A stretch of DNA of 64,000 nucleotides from Rutidosis leptorrhynchoides (GCF_046630445.1 NC_092333.1:105903001-105967000); one strand, 5' to 3'. Positions 43,881 through 55,309 are shown, counted from the stretch's first letter. The notes: a model not told the origin generated them from the sequence alone. Translations and numbers: made by a program.

Positions 43881-44322
43881 CTACACCTATATTTTTACTC
43901 CAAAGGCCAAAAGCTACCTGAAAGATTTTCGTTGTAAGAAGTACGTTGTAGAATCAAGGCGTAAACTAGAATATTATTAGATATTACGACATAATAGAAT
44001 CTTGAGGTTGTTTTCACAATTCAAACATGTCTTTGAATTTAAAGACACGGGGGCCAAAAAAACCAGCTCGGGCCTAGACTTAGCCCAGTTAAACCATTCA
44101 GTCTATAATGCCCACGCTTTTCAGGCCCTGTTTATTTAACCGTTTAGGCCCAGCCTTTTAAAGGTCCAGGTCAAAGCACACCAGGTCCCAACTCTGTATA
44201 GCAAGTATATCACTTTGTAGAACATACATGATACGGACTACATGCTATCCAGTAATCGCTTATCGTAGCACATACCAGAATTACATAAATAATAGACAAT
44301 GTTAAACCTAGCTGATAACGTT
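43881..44322. other. No recognised gene
   Basis: Intergenic DNA with several GGGCC/GGCCC words at about 44050-44190, perhaps an old repeat. No coding motif. Confidence 0.3.
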
Positions 44323-44760
44323 TAAACATACCATAATTAAGTTTATAAACTTCTTTAATCAATTAAAAGTATTAATATTCCTTTTTTTAATATTGATTTT
44401 CCTTATATGAAATTGACATTAATATTATTCATGGTAGGTTTGAGTTACAAATAGGAAATTAAATTATGTATGCTTAAACGTAGCCATAAGGGCTACGTTT
44501 ATCATTTTCAATGCTAAACGTAGCCTTTAGGATTACGTTTTAAACATACCATAATTAAGTTTGTAAACTCTTTTTAATCAATTACAAAGTATTAATATTC
44601 ATTTTTTAATATCGATTTTCCTTATATAAAATTGACATTAATATTATTCATGGTAGGTTTGAGTTACAAATAAGGAATTAAATTATTTACGGTATACTTA
44701 AACGTAGCCCTAAGGGTTACGTTTTATCATTTTCCTAAAATAAAATACTCACTTCTCATA
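44323..44760. repeat. 219-bp tandem duplication ending in AACGTAGCC/GGCTACGTT
   Basis: AAACATACCATAATTAAGTT starts at 44323 and again at 44542. Each unit runs on through TTCATGGTAGGTTTGAGTTA and ends in a short inverted repeat (AAACGTAGCC...GGCTACGTTT or variant). Confidence 0.85.
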
Positions 44761-45399
44761 TATATATTTTTTTGAACGTCAACTTTACATCAGTGTATCA
44801 TTTATTTCAATGACACTCATCATTGGCACATACACATGCGTTCGGGAGGAAACCCAAATCGCATTAAAGGAACCTGATCCTTTTGATATTGATAGTTCAA
44901 TATTCGATTTTGAAGCATCCTAAATTAATAGTCTACTTTTATGTATAGATAAAAATAATTATGCCCTTAACTTTTACATATAAGATAAAATAATCGGTAA
45001 AAATTAAGATGTAAAACTATAAAGTAAAGAATAAGTACAATATATTGATGATTTATTTTCTATTAATATAGAACGGAGGAAATAGTGAAAGTGTAGTGAG
45101 ATGAAAGTGTGGTGTTTTCTAAAGTCTATAATCGTCTCTTATGAAGTGGTCATTTTCTTAAGTAACTTGAACAATATTTTACATCTCTTATCCATAGCAA
45201 TAAACCGAAGTGCTAAATTATGTAGGTGAAAGTAAATCAATCAAAACTCAATAATAATAAAAATAAAAAAGTAAAAAACTATTAGAAGCAATATGTAGTA
45301 GAAAAGAAGTGATTCCCTGTTTTTTCTCAGGAATAAATGCCTTCCGATGGTTCGAAGTCAGTAATCAATGCCTGTGATCAAGGTTGCAAAATTCGCTAT

Positions 45400-46570
45400 T
45401 CGGAGATTAATCGGTCGAGACTTTTGAGGGATTAATCGGTAATTCGGAGATTAATCGGAGATTAATCGGAGATTAATCAGATTGTACTTTATACATTTAA
45501 ATATCAAATTTTAAAAATTATATGTGTAAATATTGAAAAAAACCATAAATATAAAAATAAACTTTAACATAATTGTCTAAAATTATTCATTTTGCTCAAA
45601 AACTATCACGTTCTAGTTTAAATTAATGTTAAAATATTAACCATTTTTTACTTTGACTGACTTTGATTATCAAATTTGATTTTGACCCATCAATTGACGT
45701 TGGCCGTTTAATTAAACGGTTTCCTTGAAATCGGAACAGATGGCTCATAAAAATGATTAATCGGGTATTAATCGGCGAGTAATCGGGTTTTTTGCAACAC
45801 TTCCTGTGATTGAAGAATTAAAACAAGCATTTTATTTTAAACCCAGCATATTAGTTTCACAAGTTTTAAAGGATAATTCTCCAAATAAAAGGATGTCTTT
45901 CACACATCGCATTGCATGGACAGTCGGGAAGGAGGATTTTGCCGCTCATGTTCTCAGATTGGGTCGGGTTTTCTCCTGGACAGCAGTTGGGGGCGGGTTA
46001 TGCAACTGCAGAAGATATGAACGCGTGAGCAGGGGCGGAGCTTTATTAGGGCAGGAGGGAGCCCTTGCCTCTCCAAAAGTTTTAGTAATTAATGGTATTT
46101 TGTAGCCTTTTGAGTTACGAACGTTTGGGCTTTTGAACCAACTAAATCGGAGTCCGTATGAATAAGATTAGACGAAAATGGTGAACGCACATATATTTTA
46201 TTTCATCAACAATCTATTTCACTCTTTCATTGGGCATTTTTACCTTGAAAAGATTAATCAGAAATTTGGGGATTACTCAGGGATTAATCGGATTGTACTT
46301 TATACATTTCGATATTAAATTTCAAAAATTATATGCGTAAATAGAAGAACACCATAAAATAAACATAGACTTTAACATACTTGTTTATTTTGTTCATAAT
46401 ACAATTTTAGTTTCAATTCATGTTAAAATGTTGATCAATTTCGACATTGACCAACTTAGATAACCAAATTCGATTTTGACTTATCAATTGACATTGACTA
46501 ATTAATTAAACGGATTTTAAAAAATCAGAACAGACTGCTCTTAAAAAAATGAAAAATCGATTTTTTCTTT
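45400..46570. repeat. Direct duplication (about 330-bp units) with GATTAATCGG words
   Basis: About 45420-45770 and 46250-46570 share the order ATTAATC-GATTGTACTTTATAC, AAAATTATATG, ATTTTGAC, ATCAATTGAC and TTAATTAAACGG. The first unit is preceded by four or more GATTAATCGG words (45404-45480). Between the units lies a 99-codon open frame (45806-46105) that I do not recognise. Confidence 0.75.
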
Positions 46571-48129
46571 TTTCTTTTTTTTATATTTGTTACTACATCC
46601 ACCAAGTATAGGCCCACTTAAAATAAATGATGAGCCTTCATGATTTCCCAAGTTTTATACTAGCAACTAGGTATATTAATGAAATGACCCGTGAAATTAC
46701 GGGGTTGTTTAAAGTTTAAACGAAACAGTTTAATGATATGCTTTAAGTATTAAGTGAATATAAATGCTAAAATCATTTAATTTAATGACCTGTGGGATCA
46801 CCGATATCGACTAAGAAACTTGTCGTTGTTAACTTGTTCAGAATAAAGGAACTACATTAATTCTTCCACCACCCTCTTTTAATTTTCATTACAATTACTA
46901 TTTTCTTGTCATAAATGGTACTTATTTAACATTAAAAGAGTGCATCAAAATATCTGGTTCAACCTCGCGAAAATTATTATTATTTTTGAATTCTTCTATC
47001 ATATCATACTACTAGGTATATATTTTCATTTTAAATAGTCATAATATGATTTGACTTATGTTATCGATTTTCAGATTCTTGTTGTTTAACAAACATATAA
47101 TAATAAAACATTCAAGGTGTGATAAATTTTAAAATCAAAAACAATACATAAAAGAGAATAATTGTTTGAGCATCAGGGAACATTCCTAATCGACGGATTT
47201 TAGGAAAAAAAATGGATTGTACATCAGTTTTATCAACATAGTTATTGTTTGACACCTTTTTTTACGAACCATTTTTCAATATTTTCTTTATCACTTTTTT
47301 CCCCTTTCTTTTTTTATTTTCGAATATTACATATTATGAAAGTAAAAGATGCACTTTGAATTTTTATTTTTTTTTCACCATCAACAATTCTGCAGCAAAG
47401 TGCGTGGAGAGCCTACTCGTTATTACTATTACTCCGTACTATAAGTATTACAGTACTATGCTGTTTGTTGGGCTGGCCCAAAGACAATTGTAATGGGTTA
47501 AGAGAAAATTGGGATACTGAAACGTAAGAACTAACAACTATAACCCTAGTCCCTATAGAGCCCAAAAAAAAAACTGAATCTCTATATACGAACGTTTTTG
47601 TGTCAAATTCACCCTCAATTAGGCAATTAGTCAAACATCAATACACACGTAGCTTATATTATCATCAAGATATACGTGTCAACATTAATGGAAATGTAGT
47701 TAAGGTATCTAATCTTAATGGTCCACTTTACAAAATGTATTATTGGTTTAAATAGAAAGCCGCCAGATGTTTGATTTGATTAATACCTAATTTTATTCGT
47801 GTTAATTCAAGTGATTTTAAGCAAATATCAACCTTATATGTAATTTTGTAATGAATCTAGTAGAGCTATATTACAACTTCTTTTCAACACCATCTATCAA
47901 ACCATTGTTGCGATGTCGTGTATTACTATTACTATTATGAGTGGCGAAGCTTAATAGGTCCCTGGGTTACCTGAATTTATTGCCTTTTATATTATGGGCG
48001 TTTGAGGTTTTAATCAACTACATTGGCATTCATATGAAAAAGATATATGATCAAAATGATAAAGACTCTCCTAATTTGCATAATGAACAATTTACTTCAC
48101 TGGCAGTTTTCATGCTCAAATTTCAGTAG
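46571..48129. other. No recognised gene
   Basis: AT-rich intergenic sequence. No motif or repeat partner is seen. Confidence 0.3.
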
Positions 48130-48430
48130 TATTATATCTTGGGGTGTCAATGTTTTTTTTTTTTGAACAGCTGTTAGGATCACCTAGAGGGACTTAACCA
48201 CACACGCGTTCATCTCCTACACAGTTATACCTGCCCCCAAGTGCGTGTCCAGAAAGAAACTCGCACCAATCTCATACGGGGCATGGACGGTAAAACCCCC
48301 CTCCTCTTTACCCCCGCCCCCCAACGTGTAACATCCGTGTTACATCCGTCCCACATCGGTTGGAGAGGAGAACGAAGCATGCCTTATAAGGGTGTGAAGA
48401 CCTTTCCTAGCATGACGCGTTTTGAGAACA

Positions 48431-48528
48431 AAAGCGCAGCAGATCTCATGAGAACTCTGCAGTTAAGCGTGCTCAGGCGAGAGCACTACCAGGATGGGTG
48501 ACCTCCTGAGAAAGTGATCGTCGTGTCG
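48431..48528 (+). ncRNA. 5S rRNA-like segment in Cassandra LTR 1
   Basis: It contains AGAACTCTGCAGTTAAGCGT, GCTCAGGCGAGAG and CAGGATGGGTGACCTCCTG, matching the 5S rRNA internal promoter (A box, intermediate element, C box). Cassandra 5S segments are known to carry RNA polymerase III promoters. The C box GGATGGGTGACC is intact here. Confidence 0.85.
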
Positions 48529-48781
48529 TTGCCAAGAAAAATCCGTGCGCCTACGGGCAAAGCGGACAATATCATGCTACGGGGAACGTGTTACCTGGGA
48601 TCTTACAGATGGTATCAGAGCCAGGCCCCGGACCAAACGTGCACAGCGGGGACGCTGTGTCCCATTAGGGGGAGGATTGTAACATCCGTGTTACATCCGT
48701 CCCACATCGGTTGGAGAGGAGAACGAAACATGTCTTATAAGGGTGTGGAGACCTTTCCTAGCATGACGCATTTTGGGACCA

Positions 48782-48878
48782 CAAGCGCAGCAGATTTCAT
48801 GAGAACTCTGCAGTTAAGCGTGCTCAGGCGAGAGCACTACCAGGATGGGTGAACTCCTGAGAAAGTGATCGTCGTGTG
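48782..48878 (+). ncRNA. 5S rRNA-like segment in Cassandra LTR 2, C box changed
   Basis: Same segment as in LTR 1, with GGATGGGTGAACTCC in place of GGATGGGTGACCTCC, a substitution in the C box. There are a few other single-base changes. Confidence 0.85.
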
Positions 48879-49329
48879 GTTGCCAAGAAAAATCCGTGCG
48901 CCTAGGGGCAAAGCGGACAATATCATGATACGGGGAACGTGTTACCTGGGATGTTACACAACGCAATGTGGGAAAGGTGCCATGGGTGGAACTTAATGAC
49001 TGAGATGAAATTGTGGGTTAATATGTAGCCAATGAGGGTCGAACTCCTGACCTCCCCTAAAATATTATATCTTGGGGGTGTCAATGTTAGAAACGGTCAA
49101 CGAATAACCCGGTTATTCGCTTACACTTGAGTAAAAATATTGTCATTTTTCAGAATAATCTGAAAATTTTTATTTATTTAACGGTTTACTCTTTACTTTT
49201 CGATAATTTTTGCCCACTTAAAAATGTTTTGAGGCTCTACTAACTATTACATAATGAAAATATTCTTATAGGGTCGTAAATCCAAAAAAATATGGCTTTT
49301 GTGAAATAGGTCATGAGTTGAAGCTGAAC

Positions 49330-49755
49330 TTCTTGTATAAACAATAGTGTATGATTTTGTAAATGCTTGATTTCATTCCACAAATTGTGTCGATATATAT
49401 AATACATATTGCCTAACCAATACCTCTAAATACATGAAAAGGATTTGTTTGACTAAACCAAATCCTCCTAAATACAATGAAGATATCACAATGAAGATAT
49501 CACAGCTAATGTGACAACTAATTTACACGCATATGACAACTATTATATACATTAGTCTATATCCGTTAATAGAGCCCCTCAGTTTGAGCGGGAGGGAGGA
49601 CGGAAATTCAAACTGTCACGAAATTCTTCGAATAATACGCGTGAAGTCCCTTGGTAAAAATATCCGCTATTTGAAAACGAGTGGGAACGTGTATGACTCT
49701 TGCAAAAGGATCACAACAAATCTCGGGTTAGAGAGACGTCATGAAATTTTTAACA
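49330..49755 (-). mobile_element. Ty1/copia 3' remnant: RNase H end and LTR
   Basis: On minus, about 49740-49605 translates to VIHVPTRFQIADIFTKGL, the conserved end of copia RNase H (normally VPTSDQVADIFTKAL). A purine-rich CTCAAACTGAGGGGCTC stretch follows near 49565-49580, as in copia polypurine tracts. LTR-like sequence continues to about 49330 and ends ...TATACAAGAAGTTCAGC. The rest of the element is missing. Confidence 0.75.
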
Positions 49756-50937
49756 ACCAATTCATCATTTAGAATTTTATATAATATAATTCCCGTATTA
49801 CTTTATTGTTATAAAGTGAAACTTGGTTATAATTCGAAAATTTGCGGAGTATTAACATGATCTGTTTTTTACATGATCTATTCTTTACATCATCTTTAAT
49901 TACTTATATGATCCATTCAAGACTACATTAAAAGTATCATGTTTATATTAAATATGAATTGTTAAGGTACATTTATATAGCAATATAAAGTCAAATATTT
50001 ATATTTATAGTCTTAATATAAGAATGAAAATATTAAAATTGTAAGGTTCACTACTATCCGTTCAAGGCTAAAACAAGATGTCTGCTGATAATCTAAAAGT
50101 AAATCATCTACCAAAGTCAAAGCTGAGCTGACTTATATGTTAATTGAAACATATATTCCCTAACCCAAATAATTGGACCGAGCTCTTTGACTAGGCATTT
50201 TAATTGTCATTCCATCCGATAATAGTTATCCACTTCAATTTATCACTAATGAATATGAATGGATAAATAAATGAAAACTAGTATAACCGGTAAATTCGTG
50301 GGATTACACCAAAAAAAAAAAAAAAAAAAAAAACTATTACAGTAAGTCTAAAATATGTCACGCAAGGGCTTATAGGCTTATAGCCTAGTGTTGCATTGAT
50401 AATGCCAAATAAAATCGAATAGAATATACATAATAAAGTAACATTCAAAATCGAGGAATGTAGTAATTAAGATAGCTCTATACACAAATGAATCAACCTA
50501 CATGGTCATGATGGAAGCGTTAGCACAATTTGAATCTTCACACATTAGTAAACTACCATATATCATTCACAAGTTCCTTATTTATTCTACAATGAAGGAT
50601 ATCAAATAGGCACACAAGCAACACTTACTAATACTACTACATGGTCTTCAAGATTAAAATCTTAAGTGACAGTTATCCCATTATGAGCACAAACTTATTC
50701 CCAATATAAGCCAAATACATAAATGTGCATATTAAAGATTAAATAGGCACACCTTAAATATGCTTTGCATCAATTCTTCATCAGAACCGGATAAACTAAC
50801 TACTTGACACATACCTTCTAAACATACAACTTCTAGTTAACCTGGTTCTTCATATCTCCAGAATCATTATGCTATAGAAACACTAAATAAGTAATCATAG
50901 TTGGCACACTGGTCGTTTATTTGACATAACTATTTCA
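49756..50937. other. No recognised gene; A23 run
   Basis: Intergenic DNA with an A run at 50311-50333. No motif is seen until the exon-like piece at 50938. Confidence 0.3.
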
Positions 50938-51022
50938 GTGCAGCAAGGCAATGGCAACTTTGACTTATATCCTGACCCGGCCACTTTGCCACCTCCAATG
51001 GAATTTCAAAGGATATCGGAGG
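50938..51022 (+). pseudogene. Exon-like piece (FDLYPDPATLPPP), unknown gene
   Basis: TATTTCAG precedes and GAG/GTTTGT follows, like splice acceptor and donor. The frame reads QQGNGNFDLYPDPATLPPP and then MEFQRISE. A diverged second copy lies at 53895-53975. I do not recognise the protein. Isolated, it is likely a captured or leftover exon. Confidence 0.45.
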
Positions 51023-51054
51023 TTTGTATGGCGTACATGTGTATGCCTGGCAAA

Positions 51055-51134
51055 CGGGTCAGGTTAGGTCGGTTTGGGTAACGGGTCAAAATGGTTTTGG
51101 GTTGAAATGGATCATAGGTCGAATGGGTCAATTT
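51055..51134. repeat. Degenerate GGGTCAAA/GGGTC repeats, left part
   Basis: Short units such as CGGGTCAAAATGG and GAATGGGTCAA recur. The tract continues at 53235-53325 after the solo LTR, which therefore inserted inside it. Confidence 0.8.
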
Positions 51135-51240
51135 TTTAATGTAAGACCCAAATAATTATGGTACATAGCTTAAGAATGGTGTACGTATAGTGGGTGGGGC
51201 GTAGTGTACAATTAAAAGCTCAGAATCTGCCCAGACATGT

Positions 51241-51278
51241 GTGCGCGCCGCGCACACTTAAGGGAGCGCGCCGCGCAC
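51241..51278. repeat. GC palindrome pair, left (23-bp spacing)
   Basis: GTGCGCGCCGCGCAC (51241-51255) and GAGCGCGCCGCGCAC (51264-51278), arms of 6-7 bp around a central C, 23 bp apart. Confidence 0.9.
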
Positions 51279-52349
51279 GTGGCCTGTGACAGAATTCCTC
51301 TCTTTTCTATTTTTGAGCTTAATGAGGGGCTTTTTGGTTTTTTCACTTGAGGCCGGATTTGAGGCCTTATCAGCTGGATTAGATCCAACTTTGGATCATT
51401 TTGACATCCACCAAACACTCTCAACTATCTAGAGAGAGAGGGAGAGTTCTAGTGAGAGAATTGGGGTTTTGGAGAAGAAGAAGCTTGGTTTGATCAAAAG
51501 CTGTTCGTTTTGGTTGTTGTGGTAAGTTCTAACTCCGAATTTCATTGTTTGATTTTGATATTCAAAGTTAGGGTTTGAACCTAAATTGTAGAGAAACCCA
51601 TTTAAACTCTTGAGGTGAGTTCTTTGATACTAGTAATCGGGTTTATTGTTGTTGTTATTGGTGGGTTTTGGGTTGGAAACCGACTTAGCCATGATTTAGG
51701 ACTTGTATTTGGGTTTAATCACTAGGTTTAGTGATTATGGAAGTGTTGAAACCCATTTTAGTGTATTTAATTGACTAATTTTAAATTGAGTCAAAATTAG
51801 GGTTTATGGGTGATTTTGAGGATGATAAGTGTTTAACACTTGCGTTCGGGTTTAATTGGCGTATTAGGACCATTTTCACTTGTGTTAGTGATTATTGGTT
51901 AGTTTGGTCGCGGTTTGTGCTTGGAAGTGCAATTGGTCGAAAATACACTAAGTGTCGTTTTGAGTTGGTTTGTAAATCCACTCTAAGTGTGTTACTTGTA
52001 TTGTGATATTGGAATAGGTACTTTCCATCGGCGAGTTGCGAATTATCCGGTTGCATTCATCAAGACGACAAGGTGAGTGTTAATATCCTATGTGCATATG
52101 TATGTGTAGGATGGGTGCGGGTCGGGTGAAGTGGTTCTCGGTTATAGAGCTCACTTCACATATAGGTGGATTTTTATGGACTTGTGTAATAGGTCCAATT
52201 GGCACGGTTGTGCGTTTTGGTTGACCACCGTTGGCGAGTTGCACACTTGTGTGTACGCTATCACATGGATTGTGATTTGGAGTTATAGCCCCTACGACGT
52301 GGGTTGTGGTGTGGGAAATGAATATCGGTTTGCACGTATTCATAATATT

Positions 52350-52550
52350 TTGGGTAGTGAATCTCGGGTAGTGCGGATTCATGATGACTCGGGTTGTTCG
52401 GTCATCTTGTTGATGAGGTAGTGAATCTCGGGTTGTGCGAATTCACTAAGGCTCGGGTAGTTCGGCCAACCTCGGTTGTTGAATTGGTGAAGAAGTGAAT
52501 ATCGGGTTGTGCGAATTCACTAAGGCTCGGGTTGTTCGGCCAACTTTCGT
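52350..52550 (+). repeat. Tandem repeats of 64-73 bp in the solo LTR
   Basis: Three units carry GTGAATNTCGGGTTGTGCG(A/G)ATTC, then ACTAAGGCTCGGGTNGTTCG. The first is the most diverged. Confidence 0.8.
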
Positions 52551-53129
52551 ATGTTTGAGGTTAAGGGATTAACCTTGTAGTTTTGGCTACCATATGTATA
52601 TGCTTATGTACTATTATTGTTGTAACTAATCTTGTGGTTTGGCTTGGTGGTACGTTAGGTATAACATTGCTTAGTTATGCTTGGATTGCGGTATGTGATT
52701 ACTATTTGTGTGTTGGCGATGCCCATTTATTTTATGCATATATATGTATGTAGTATATTCTCACTCAGTAAGCATTAGCTTACCCTCTCGTTGTTGACTT
52801 TTTTATAGGTTCGCGTGTTGGCGGCTCGGGTAAGCGTGGGGATTAGAAGGTCATGCTTTTGGATTTGATTAGGATTGGGTAGCGTATCCCCAATCGCCAT
52901 GCTCGGTCTTTATTTTGTGTTAAAATCATGTGGTTGAAAACTTGTATTTTGTACGAAAGTCGTAAAACGGCCGATGTGGGCCCCGTCTCGTAAAACTCAT
53001 TTTATTATTGGAACGTGTGAGTTTTAACTAGTATTAATCGTTGTGTAAACCGTTTCGTCTAAAAATTTCGGGAAGTCGAAGATCATTAAACGAAAAATGG
53101 AAAATTCGGACAGAACTGAATTTTCCTTG

Positions 53130-53167
53130 TGCGCGCCGCGCACATTGAGGGTTGCGCGCCGCGCACC
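53130..53167. repeat. GC palindrome pair, right (23-bp spacing)
   Basis: GTGCGCGCCGCGCAC (53130-53144) and TTGCGCGCCGCGCAC (53153-53167), again 23 bp apart, near the other end of the same LTR. Confidence 0.9.
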
Positions 53168-53234
53168 CTAACTGTATAAAAAAAAAATTATTCCGCGTGT
53201 TCGATTGTCTAATGGGTTGGGTTGTTACATTTAA

Positions 53235-53325
53235 ACGGGTCAAAATGGGTCAGGTTGGGTCGGGTTGGGTAACGGGTCTAAACGGGTCACAAGTCAATTG
53301 GGTCAAATGGGTCAAACGGGTTACA
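53235..53325. repeat. Degenerate GGGTCAAA/GGGTC repeats, right part
   Basis: ACGGGTCAAAATGGGTCAGG and similar units; the continuation of 51055-51134. Confidence 0.8.
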
Positions 53326-53890
53326 TCGCTTTTTTACATTTATTACATTATTTTAGTTACTATTATTCATTAAATATACATAAGAAACACTAATATACAT
53401 AATAAATGATACAAACATGAATGCTTTATAAATTGTTGACGGATGAAAGTTTTTATGCTCGACTTATTTGACCCATTCACAAAACCCATTAGACCTATTT
53501 ATATTTATTGATCTTTGAGTATTGATACCCATTAGACCGTTCATTCATTTTTTGTATCGAAGTCAATAGGTTGGAGAGAAACCTATTTAAATCTTTTTTT
53601 AAGTTTGATTTACATTGTTAGGCCTAATTCTTCTCAAGACTCAATTGACCCGAAAGCTTGACCCATTTGACCCGAATTTTAGTGTTTGGGTCTTAATTGT
53701 CAGGTATATACATGTGCATGTTCAAAGCATAATATGTACAAATTCATTATATTTATAAAATAGTACTCATATTGTACAACAGGATTAATATAGATTAGTA
53801 CAAGATTATTAAAATGATAATAAATACATAAAAATTTTGTTTGACACATTATTCTATATTTTCATTTTATTTAAAAAAATTGTACCAAAA
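53326..53890. other. No recognised gene
   Basis: AT-rich DNA with a few GACCC/GGGTC words left from the neighbouring repeat. No coding motif. Confidence 0.3.
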
Positions 53891-53894
53891 ATCT

Positions 53895-53975
53895 GTTTCA
53901 ACTCAGCCAAGCCATGGTACTTTTGACCTATTTCCCGACCTAGCCAATTTATCACCTCCAATTAAATTAATACGG
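53895..53975 (+). pseudogene. Diverged second copy of the FDLYPDPATLPPP exon piece
   Basis: The frame reads TQPSHGTFDLFPDLANLSPP and aligns with 50938-51022 at both DNA and protein level. It has lost the downstream splice donor. Between them lies the solo LTR; without it the two copies would be about 0.86 kb apart. Confidence 0.5.
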
Positions 53976-54251
53976 GCATTTTGCACATTGTTACTTTTTA
54001 ATGGTTCATTTATCATTATCTTTAACGTCAAAAAGGTAAAATTGGTACATTCCTAAAGCGTCATTTAATAAACGTAATAACCGAAAGCGTCGTATAATAA
54101 GAAATAGCCGAAAGTGTCATTCTTAAAAAGATTATGTTGACAGAAAAAAGAATGAGTATGTAATTCGCGTTACCTAATGTGATCATATGCTTAATATCCT
54201 CAAATAAAGGTTTGAGCTAATTTAGTAATGTTTGAGAATCAATTTCAATAC

Positions 54252-54354
54252 CTGAGCCATGTCGCTATGATAAGAAATTTGTAGCTGATGTTTCCCCTGT
54301 TGCATTCATAAGTGTCTTACGTCTCGCATCATCAGACTTCACCCGAGTACCAAT
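54252..54354 (-). pseudogene. Exon-like piece, unknown gene
   Basis: On minus it is bounded by AATAG (acceptor-like) and CAG/GTATTG (donor-like). It reads IGTRVKSDDARRKTLMNATG, then ETSATNFLS, a stop, and RHGSG. The codon pattern looks protein-coding, but I do not know the family. Confidence 0.45.
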
Positions 54355-55309
54355 CTATTAGTTTAATTCTTGGATGAGTTAGAACACAATTTATGAGTCA
54401 TAAAATGATAGAAAAACAGTAACATTTGAACCACTTTTGTAAGGGTACTCATTATTACACATACCATGAAAATACGTATAACCTTAAGAACGAATAGATT
54501 TATATGCAGAACAACCATATTATAAAGAACTTCGTTAAACACCCGTTTTATCCTTGTAACGTGTCCCGTCCATTTTCCCATCCTCCAAAGCAATAAGTTA
54601 ACATTTGTTAAATGCCTCCAAAAAAAGTAAAAGAAGGAAGTGAAATGGTCTATCCTTGTTAACACCTATTTTATACTCGTTATCTACAATGTTCTTAATT
54701 TTTGTGTTTTCCATCATGTTCTATCAGCACGTTTTGTTATCCGCTTCCTTATCACATGCATATTTTCAAGTAAGACTTCACGCTTTACATCTACTTTAAT
54801 TAGTTCTATCAATATCAACTCATTTTTTGATTTGATATTGCGCCATAAAATGTAAAATAATTAATAAAAAGGAAAATAATACACTGACCAAAAATTGATA
54901 CAACATATTGTGCTCAGTTAACTTCTTTTTTATCAATTAACAATATAATATAATATTACATATATGTTTGGTCAATAATATATGTGGTATTAATAGCTTT
55001 TCATCACATCAATGGAAAGGGAATAAGCAAATTACCATAACTGAGTGTGGCCCATTACCAACTCCAACCAAGTTTAAGAAAGTGGAAGTCTGATTGTAAA
55101 AGGGATACTTCCATTACTCATTGTTAGCTGCATAATAATTAATAAAAGTGTAAACATTTGCAATTCCAATTCTAGAACACTATACATGTAAAAGAGTTCG
55201 ACGATAGATTCAAATTAACATGTGCTTTTAAACCCTATCATTATCAAACTATAGTACATAATATAACAATTCACAGATGGATCTTTTTTGGAATAACAAA
55301 GTGAATTAC

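Larger units (their letters stand above)
48327..48958 (+). mobile_element. Cassandra TRIM retrotransposon, complete, target duplication CAACG
   Basis: Two 281-bp LTRs (48327-48607 and 48678-48958) flank a 70-bp internal region consisting of a primer site (TGGTATCAGAGCC, 48610-48622), a short spacer and a polypurine tract (TTAGGGGGAGGAT). CAACG lies on both sides (48322-48326 and 48959-48963). The LTRs contain a 5S rRNA-like segment, the defining trait of Cassandra. It has no coding capacity and depends on other elements for movement. It inserted into the SINE-like element. Confidence 0.93.
48130..49086 (-). mobile_element. SINE-like retroposon with 23/24-bp target duplication, split by a Cassandra element
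   Basis: The insert occupies 48153-49062. The flanks TATTATATCTTGGGGTG... (48130-48152) and the copy at 49063-49086 are identical except for one extra G. On minus the insert ends in an A run (T run at 48153-48164 on plus) and near its start carries AGTTCGACCC, which fits the B box of a tRNA-derived promoter. Without the nested Cassandra the insert is about 273 bp. The A box is not seen, so the 5' end may be truncated. A long target duplication plus A tail is the mark of LINE-type reverse transcription. Confidence 0.75.
51140..53229 (+). mobile_element. Solo LTR (2090 bp), target duplication TTTAA
   Basis: It starts TGTAAGACCCAAATAATT and ends GGTTGGGTTGTTACA. TTTAA lies on both sides (51135-51139 and 53230-53234). 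No primer site or internal region follows, so this is a solo LTR left by LTR-LTR recombination. The GACCC start and TTACA end suggest Ty3/gypsy. The strand is arbitrary without internal sequence. Confidence 0.88.

Noticed and set aside
45806..46105. 99-codon frame as a gene
   Set aside because: Lies between duplicated repeats, no recognisable motif, and its end is G-rich repeat-like sequence.
48431..48528. Genuine 5S rRNA gene
   Set aside because: The segment is diverged, lies in both LTRs of an element with primer site and target duplication, and lacks a normal 5S spacer context.
48241..48852. Two similar open frames of 86 and 112 codons
   Set aside because: They are readings through the two Cassandra LTRs and their 5S-like segments; the similarity is LTR identity.
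54363..54665. 100-codon minus-strand frame
   Set aside because: Phe/Leu-rich reading of AT-rich DNA between exon-like pieces; probably intron-like or intergenic.
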